This document shows, piece by piece, positions 7,064 through 10,584 of a stretch of DNA of 10,584 nt. Position 1 is the first letter of the stretch. Each line of letters begins with the position of its first letter. The DNA is from UMGS1387 sp045541355. Its GTDB lineage: Bacteria > Bacillota > Clostridia > Oscillospirales > CAG-382. Both the position numbers and the translations under genes were made by a program. The notes beneath the pieces were generated by a model. The model saw only the letters and a list, made by a program, of their open reading frames with translations, was not told where the DNA came from and searched no databases. The stretch spans positions 1-10,584 of the forward strand of contig JAZQIW010000126.1 in the NCBI GenBank assembly GCA_045541355.1, read 5' to 3'.

Positions 7064-7951
7064 CTACATACTAACCTTTTCTTCAAGCTCATCTGCTTTT
7101 CTCGAGTAAACACTCAGTCCTCCTGTCTGTGCGTCCTCCATGGCATGCATACCTTCCATAATTTCTGACTTCTTTTCATCGGACACCTCGCCTGCGTTAC
7201 CTGCCGCCTTTGCAGCCTCCACAGCTATCTTTGCAAAGGATGCCATTGCCTTGATATCTCTCTTTTCCTTCTTTGAAAGACCGAAGCTAAAGAGTCCTTT
7301 CTCGTCATCATTGACACCAAAGATATAATTGAAGTGAGAAATTGCGTTATCAATATACCTTCCGCAGTTCTCCTTATCTCTTTCGCTGTTTGCAAAAACA
7401 ACCTTCACTTCATCGGTGATATACGGGTGTGCTCTGAGACCTGCCTTCGGCTCGACTGTCATATCCGCTCCGCCCACGAATTTAATCTTTATGCCGCATT
7501 CCTTGAACACCTTTTCTTTGCCGGGCTCTGTGGGGTTATCCTCAAGAAGATACGGCTCATAGGATGAAACGGTATCATATCGGAAAAGCTCTGTGGGATA
7601 CTGCTTTCCGTTTCTGCTTTCGTATCTTCTGTCACGGATTCGGAAAAAGCCTGCATCATCGAAAAACTCTATTGCCATATCCGAATAAGCAGAGGGGTAA
7701 AGATTTGACTTCATTTCCGAAACATGGTCTGTAAAGAGCTTATCCATGCGCTTCATGTATTCCATATGTCCCTGAAGCTCTTCCTTTGTAAACCTGTACT
7801 TCTGAATGTGAAAGGAGCACATATCGTCGCAATCGGAGCAGATGAACTCCTTATTCTTAATCTTGGTGCGCTTAAGCATACCTACTTCTTTTCCGCAAAA
7901 TGCACACGCCTTTTTACCGAAAATGTTCTTAAAAAAGCTTCCAATTCCCAT
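7064..7951 (-). CDS. Cytoplasmic DUF4428-type zinc-ribbon protein
   Basis: 295 residues from the chosen start. No signal peptide or membrane segment is seen. The N-terminus holds a four-Cys ribbon (Cys16, Cys19, Cys38, Cys41: CAFCGKEVG ... FICSDC) of the kind found in DUF4428 proteins. The middle (about 90-215) is a mixed strand region with TELFRYDTVSSYEPYLLED and IKIKFVGG, resembling the PH-like domain that often follows this ribbon, though this is less sure. A charged helical tail follows, with AKIAVEAAKAAG and a final KADELEEKVSM. The in-frame ATG six codons upstream is rejected, because its codons contain the AGGAGG ribosome binding site that sits 7 bases before the chosen ATG. The gene starts 34 bases after the SLH gene and ends 10 bases before the next lipoprotein start. 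It is a soluble protein inside an operon of exported proteins; its role is unknown. Confidence 0.85.
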   Translation of the reverse strand: MGIGSFFKNIFGKKACAFCGKEVGMLKRTKIKNKEFICSDCDDMCSFHIQKYRFTKEELQGHMEYMKRMDKLFTDHVSEMKSNLYPSAYSDMAIEFFDDAGFFRIRDRRYESRNGKQYPTELFRYDTVSSYEPYLLEDNPTEPGKEKVFKECGIKIKFVGGADMTVEPKAGLRAHPYITDEVKVVFANSERDKENCGRYIDNAISHFNYIFGVNDDEKGLFSFGLSKKEKRDIKAMASFAKIAVEAAKAAGNAGEVSDEKKSEIMEGMHAMEDAQTGGLSVYSRKADELEEKVSM

Positions 7952-7958
7952 ATAATTG

Positions 7959-7964
7959 CCTCCT
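7959..7964 (-). promoter_or_regulatory. Ribosome binding site that fixes the start of the zinc-ribbon gene
   Basis: AGGAGG on the minus strand, 7 bases before the ATG at 7951. It lies inside the codons of a longer possible start at 7969 (MIGGNYM), so the longer form is unlikely. Confidence 0.85.
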
Positions 7965-7985
7965 ATCATAATTTTGTTTTTATAC

Positions 7986-10172
7986 TCAGTTAATTATGTC
8001 GCTTGAATCAATTTCGTGATAGTCCTGATATCTGATTACAATATCGCCTGAGGTCGGAGTATATCCGTCATCAAGCCTGAATATAATACCGCAATAATCG
8101 TTCTTTACGGCTACATCAAGATTTTTACCGAACATTGTGATTTCTTTTACCATACCGACAGCAATTATTTTTCCGTTTCTCATAACCGAAACCGCCTCAT
8201 CGGGTCTCAGCATACCGTCATCAAGTCTTCCCACAAGCTCATATATATCCGTGCCCGCAAGATTTCTTTCCTCCACCTTCATGGAGAAAGGTCCGTATAC
8301 TGCTGCCGTCTTGGAATTTACGCTGTTTCCGTCTGCATCCGTTACGGTGCAGTAAACAGAAAGTCCTGTATGCTTATCATTGGGGTTTGTATAAATGGTA
8401 AGCTTATCTGTCTGTGCGCCCTTTACTTCAAATCTGTCAACAACCTCAAACGTGTCGCCTCTGCCTTCGCGGTACTTCCACTGATATGTATAGGGACGTC
8501 TTCCGCCGTTTGCCTTTACTTCAAGCGTGCCGGGGGATGTGTAGCCTTCGACTTCAATGCTTTCAGGCTGTTTTTCGATATAAATGCCTGTTATTTCGCC
8601 GTCTGTGATAAAGTCTCCTTTTTCATATTCATAGACTTCGGTTTTGTTTTCAGTGCCTACAACAACCGATTCATACTTGTTGGTTATTTCGACATCCTCG
8701 ATTTTTCCTTCGTATTTTTCCTCAGGCTTTGTATCGCCGCCTTCTTCAATACCGCAAACCTTGCAGACACCGTCTACAAAAATATGGTCCTCTGCGTTTC
8801 TCGCTTCGCCGCATTCAAAGCATTCTTCCCAATGGCTTTTGTCATTTCTCATGGGTTGGAATTCATGCTCATGTCCTACTGTAATGGTTTCCTTTTCATT
8901 AATTTCAACGTCTCCCCCCATGGAGAATTCAACTCTTGCCGTTTCATCCATCATTCTTGCAATGATTACTGCAACCTCACTTCGTTTGATGTTTGCCTCG
9001 GGATTGCAGTTATGCTCAGCATCAACGCCCGTTACAATGCCTGAACGGTAAAGCTTATATACATAGTGTGCATATGTGGCTGTATCCTTGACGTCAAGGA
9101 TGCTTCCGTCGGGAATTTTATTGATTTCCTCGAATGCCTTATCGGGAAGGGCGTTGGCAAATATTTCCATATAGCCCGCTCTTGTTGCATTATCGTCGTA
9201 ACTGAAGTCGCTTAAAATAATCTTCTTTTCCTTACAGTAATCAACATAAGGCTTATACCAGGGCTCGCCGTTTTTGAGGGTAACCTTTCCGTCGGTATAC
9301 ACCTGATTCATACAAGCAGCAAGCTTTGCAGCCTCGGCGTATGTGAGAAGGTCATCGGGTTTAAATTCCGTTTTGCTCTTGCCGTTGATAATGCCTGTGC
9401 CGACTGCATTTACGATTTCATCGTGATACCACGCGCTTTCCTTTACGTCTACAAAGGGATTGATGAGCTCGTCGTTTCCGCATACCGTACATTTGCCGTT
9501 CTCAAAGGTATGATCGCCCACGTTAAAGAGCTCAAAGCATATGGTACATTCCTCGTAGTGACAGTTCATATTTGCCATCTTCATAAGCTTGTGCTCATGC
9601 TCGCCTACATCCTTTTTGCCGCTTCCGTCATATCTGCAAACATAGCACACGCCGTTTTCAAAGCTGTGTTCTGTAACGCCGAAACGCTCGTGGCAAACGG
9701 TACATTCTTCAAAGTGAGTTTCTTCGTCGAATGCTTTTTCAAAGATGTGTTCGTGCTGTCCCTCGCCCACGATTTCTTCCTCGGTGGGACTGCCAAGCTC
9801 TGAGTGTCCGCATACCGTACATTCGCCATTCTCAAAGGTGTGGTCTCCTACATTGAAAAGCTCAAAACAAACGGTACATTCCTCGTAGTGGCACTCCATA
9901 TTCGCCATTTTCATAAGATCGTGCTCATGCTCGCCCTCGCCTTTGATTTCTTCCTGCCAGGGTGCTTCTTCGGGATAGTTGCAGACTGTGCAAACGCCAT
10001 CCTTCATTGTGTGGTCGCCCACGTTGAAAAGCTCAAAGCAAACGGTACATTCATCATAGTGACACGCATCGTTTCTCATGTGCATGAGCTCATGCTCGCA
10101 GTTTTCGGGGTTTGCAAGCACGCCAAGTACAAGCATTGTGAGAACTAAAGCTAACGATAAAAGCTTTTTCAT
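7986..10172 (-). CDS. Exported SLH protein with five Cys/His modules, Ig-like domain and EF-Tu domain 2-like C-terminus
   Basis: 728 residues. A signal peptide (MKKLLSLALVLTMLVLGVLA, cleavage near 20) is followed by four tandem Cys/His modules (about 25-66, 81-122, 139-181, 191-232). Three SLH repeats follow (about 240-290, a weaker one 304-345, and 355-410; FVDVKESAWY, NATRAGYMEIFANAL, IKRSEVAVIIARMM). A fifth Cys/His module lies at 434-474, an Ig-like domain at about 530-627 (GGRRPYTYQW), and a last domain at about 630-715 that resembles beta-barrel domain 2 of EF-Tu. SLH domains normally bind secondary cell-wall polymer non-covalently, so the protein probably sits in the wall or S-layer. 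The modules have invariant H-x3-C-x2-C-x8-H-x6-C-x2-C spacing, which suggests structural zinc; no catalytic motif is seen. The start has GGAGG 8 bases upstream. The previous gene stops 15 bases away and shares the Ig-like module. Function is unknown; a surface scaffold or binding protein is inference. Confidence 0.92.
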   Translation of the reverse strand: MKKLLSLALVLTMLVLGVLANPENCEHELMHMRNDACHYDECTVCFELFNVGDHTMKDGVCTVCNYPEEAPWQEEIKGEGEHEHDLMKMANMECHYEECTVCFELFNVGDHTFENGECTVCGHSELGSPTEEEIVGEGQHEHIFEKAFDEETHFEECTVCHERFGVTEHSFENGVCYVCRYDGSGKKDVGEHEHKLMKMANMNCHYEECTICFELFNVGDHTFENGKCTVCGNDELINPFVDVKESAWYHDEIVNAVGTGIINGKSKTEFKPDDLLTYAEAAKLAACMNQVYTDGKVTLKNGEPWYKPYVDYCKEKKIILSDFSYDDNATRAGYMEIFANALPDKAFEEINKIPDGSILDVKDTATYAHYVYKLYRSGIVTGVDAEHNCNPEANIKRSEVAVIIARMMDETARVEFSMGGDVEINEKETITVGHEHEFQPMRNDKSHWEECFECGEARNAEDHIFVDGVCKVCGIEEGGDTKPEEKYEGKIEDVEITNKYESVVVGTENKTEVYEYEKGDFITDGEITGIYIEKQPESIEVEGYTSPGTLEVKANGGRRPYTYQWKYREGRGDTFEVVDRFEVKGAQTDKLTIYTNPNDKHTGLSVYCTVTDADGNSVNSKTAAVYGPFSMKVEERNLAGTDIYELVGRLDDGMLRPDEAVSVMRNGKIIAVGMVKEITMFGKNLDVAVKNDYCGIIFRLDDGYTPTSGDIVIRYQDYHEIDSSDIIN
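8028..8285 (-). other. Region encoding an EF-Tu domain 2-like beta-barrel at the C-terminus of the SLH protein
   Basis: Residues about 630-715 of the SLH protein follow the order of motifs seen in domain 2 of EF-Tu and related translational GTPases: PFSMKVEE, a GR-x(2)-DG-x-L-x-PDEAVSV stretch (compare GRVERGxIxxGDEVEIV), then VKEITMFGKNLDVAVKND and CGIIFR (compare GIEMFRKLLDEAxAGDNVGLLLRG), then SGDIVI. No GTPase domain is present. The match is by eye to the known family pattern, not a database result. Confidence 0.65.
8751..8873 (-). repeat. Fifth, separated Cys/His module in the SLH protein
   Basis: Residues about 434-474 repeat the spacing of the N-terminal array (HEH, then H-x3-C-x2-C-x8-H-x6-C-x2-C: His447, Cys451, Cys454, His463, Cys470, Cys473). 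It lies after the SLH repeats and before the Ig-like domain. Its sequence (HWEECFECGEARNAEDH) is clearly diverged from the N-terminal copies, so only the putative ligands and the framework are kept. Confidence 0.85.
9477..10100 (-). repeat. Four tandem Cys/His modules encoded in the SLH protein
   Basis: Modules lie at 9975-10100, 9807-9932, 9630-9758 and 9477-9602. Each encodes H-x3-C-x2-C-x8-H-x6-C-x2-C, preceded by an H-x-H pair (C-x-H in the first). Modules 1, 2 and 4 are close in DNA as well as protein (shared CFELFNVGDHT), while module 3 is more diverged (CHERFGVTEHS). They are separated by short acidic linkers such as EEIKGEGEHEH. The constant Cys and His positions suggest one metal site per module, most likely zinc; this is inferred from the pattern. 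Confidence 0.9.
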
Positions 10173-10187
10173 TTTTCTTTCCTCCGT

Positions 10188-10584
10188 TTATCCCATTATT
10201 ACTATTGTTTTATCCTCGGGTTTTCCTCTTTTTTCGAGGCTTACAGATGCAGGTGTTTCAAAAAACAGACGTGCTTCCCTTGAGGTAACCTTTCTGCCCG
10301 TCGCATCCTGTACAATACAGCGGAACCTTATATCGCCCGTGTATTTGAATTTATGTGCAGTTACCGTAAGGATTGATATCTTATCTATTGACGAAATGCC
10401 GTCGTCACCTTCAAGGCTTCTAACATCTACAAATTCGCCGTCGGTTTCATTACACGCTATCTGCCATGTGTAGGTGTAGGGTTCTTTTCCGCCTTCGGCT
10501 TTAAGGTCAAATTCAGCACCGTATACTCCTTCGGAAAGGGTTATATTATCTACGGGGTGTTTTGTTATATACACGGATTTCGGA
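10188..10584 (-). CDS. Ig-like domain surface protein, C-terminal part only (5' end outside window)
   Basis: The reading frame is open to the right edge, so only about the last 131 residues are present; the GTG at 10574 is probably internal, because in-frame codons precede it and no ribosome binding site is visible. The visible part is one Ig-like beta-sandwich: an opening strand (ITKHPVDNITL), a central GGKEPYTYTWQ motif, then RFRCIVQDATGRKVTS near the end. The same pattern (IEKQPESIEV, GGRRPYTYQW, VYCTVTDADGNSVNS) occurs in the Ig-like domain of the next gene, so the two are related. A short tail (TIVIMG) ends the protein, with no visible membrane anchor or sorting signal. The stop lies 15 bases before the next start, so the two genes are almost certainly co-transcribed. 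Export is inferred from the domain type and the neighbour, because the N-terminus is missing. Confidence 0.8.
   Translation of the reverse strand, partial: PKSVYITKHPVDNITLSEGVYGAEFDLKAEGGKEPYTYTWQIACNETDGEFVDVRSLEGDDGISSIDKISILTVTAHKFKYTGDIRFRCIVQDATGRKVTSREARLFFETPASVSLEKRGKPEDKTIVIMG

Noticed and set aside
7064..7113. Longer start for the small lipoprotein, at 7113
   Set aside because: It would overlap the zinc-ribbon gene by 50 bases and place 20 charged residues before a normal lipoprotein signal; the ATG at 7053 fits better.
8370..9044. Plus-strand open frame of 224 codons, rich in Phe and Cys
   Set aside because: It is antisense to the SLH, Cys/His and Ig-like region of a well-supported gene, has no good ribosome binding site, and its composition reflects the reverse of that gene's codons.
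9477..10100. CRISPR-like spaced repeats
   Set aside because: The repeats are in-frame protein modules with changing bases and coding linkers, not identical short repeats with unique spacers.
7986..10172. Polymorphic toxin or secreted nuclease reading of the Cys/His-rich protein
   Set aside because: No nuclease, protease or deaminase motif is visible, the Cys/His modules are tandem and structural in pattern, and no immunity-like partner can be identified.

Overview
The window looks like an accessory, surface-protein locus of a Gram-positive anaerobe, most likely a gut-type member of the Clostridia (Oscillospiraceae/Ruminococcaceae-like). The basis is strong AGGAGG-type ribosome binding sites, moderately low GC by eye, lipobox lipoproteins, S-layer homology (SLH) domains, Ig-like modules, a DUF4428-type zinc ribbon and a possible NPKTG sortase signal. 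Genus-level assignment is not possible from the sequence alone.

All nine genes lie on the minus strand and fill almost the whole window, with gaps of about 10 to 64 bases, so they read as one long operon or part of one. In transcription order (right to left) they are: (1) the C-terminal end of an Ig-like-domain protein cut by the right edge (10188-10584); (2) a 728-residue exported SLH protein with five Cys/His modules, an Ig-like domain and a C-terminal domain resembling EF-Tu domain 2 (7986-10172); (3) a cytoplasmic DUF4428-type zinc-ribbon protein (7064-7951); (4) a small lipoprotein (6418-7053); (5) a larger, very acidic lipoprotein carrying related copies of the module in gene 4 (4894-6384); (6) a cytoplasmic protein resembling DUF6935 (4230-4829); (7) a single-pass membrane-anchored protein (3615-4205); (8) a lipoprotein with an RsiV/DUF3298-like region (1824-3581), starting at GTG; (9) a large exported beta-helix-like protein that runs off the left edge and ends in another Cys/His module and a probable sorting signal (1-1800).

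Seven of the nine products are predicted to act at or outside the membrane and two in the cytoplasm. The same H-x3-C-x2-C-x8-H Cys/His signature occurs in two exported proteins at opposite ends of the operon, adjacent genes share Ig-like modules, and adjacent lipoproteins share a second module. This suggests a cell-envelope system built by local duplication, not a chance cluster. No enzyme active site is recognisable, so the function is unknown; surface attachment, metal binding or envelope sensing are all inference.

The only non-coding stretch of note is the 64-base gap before gene 6, which holds a perfect 10-bp hairpin and a second small hairpin next to the ribosome binding site. No RNA genes, mobile elements, CRISPR arrays or internal promoters were recognised, and no stretch above 300 bases lacks a gene.
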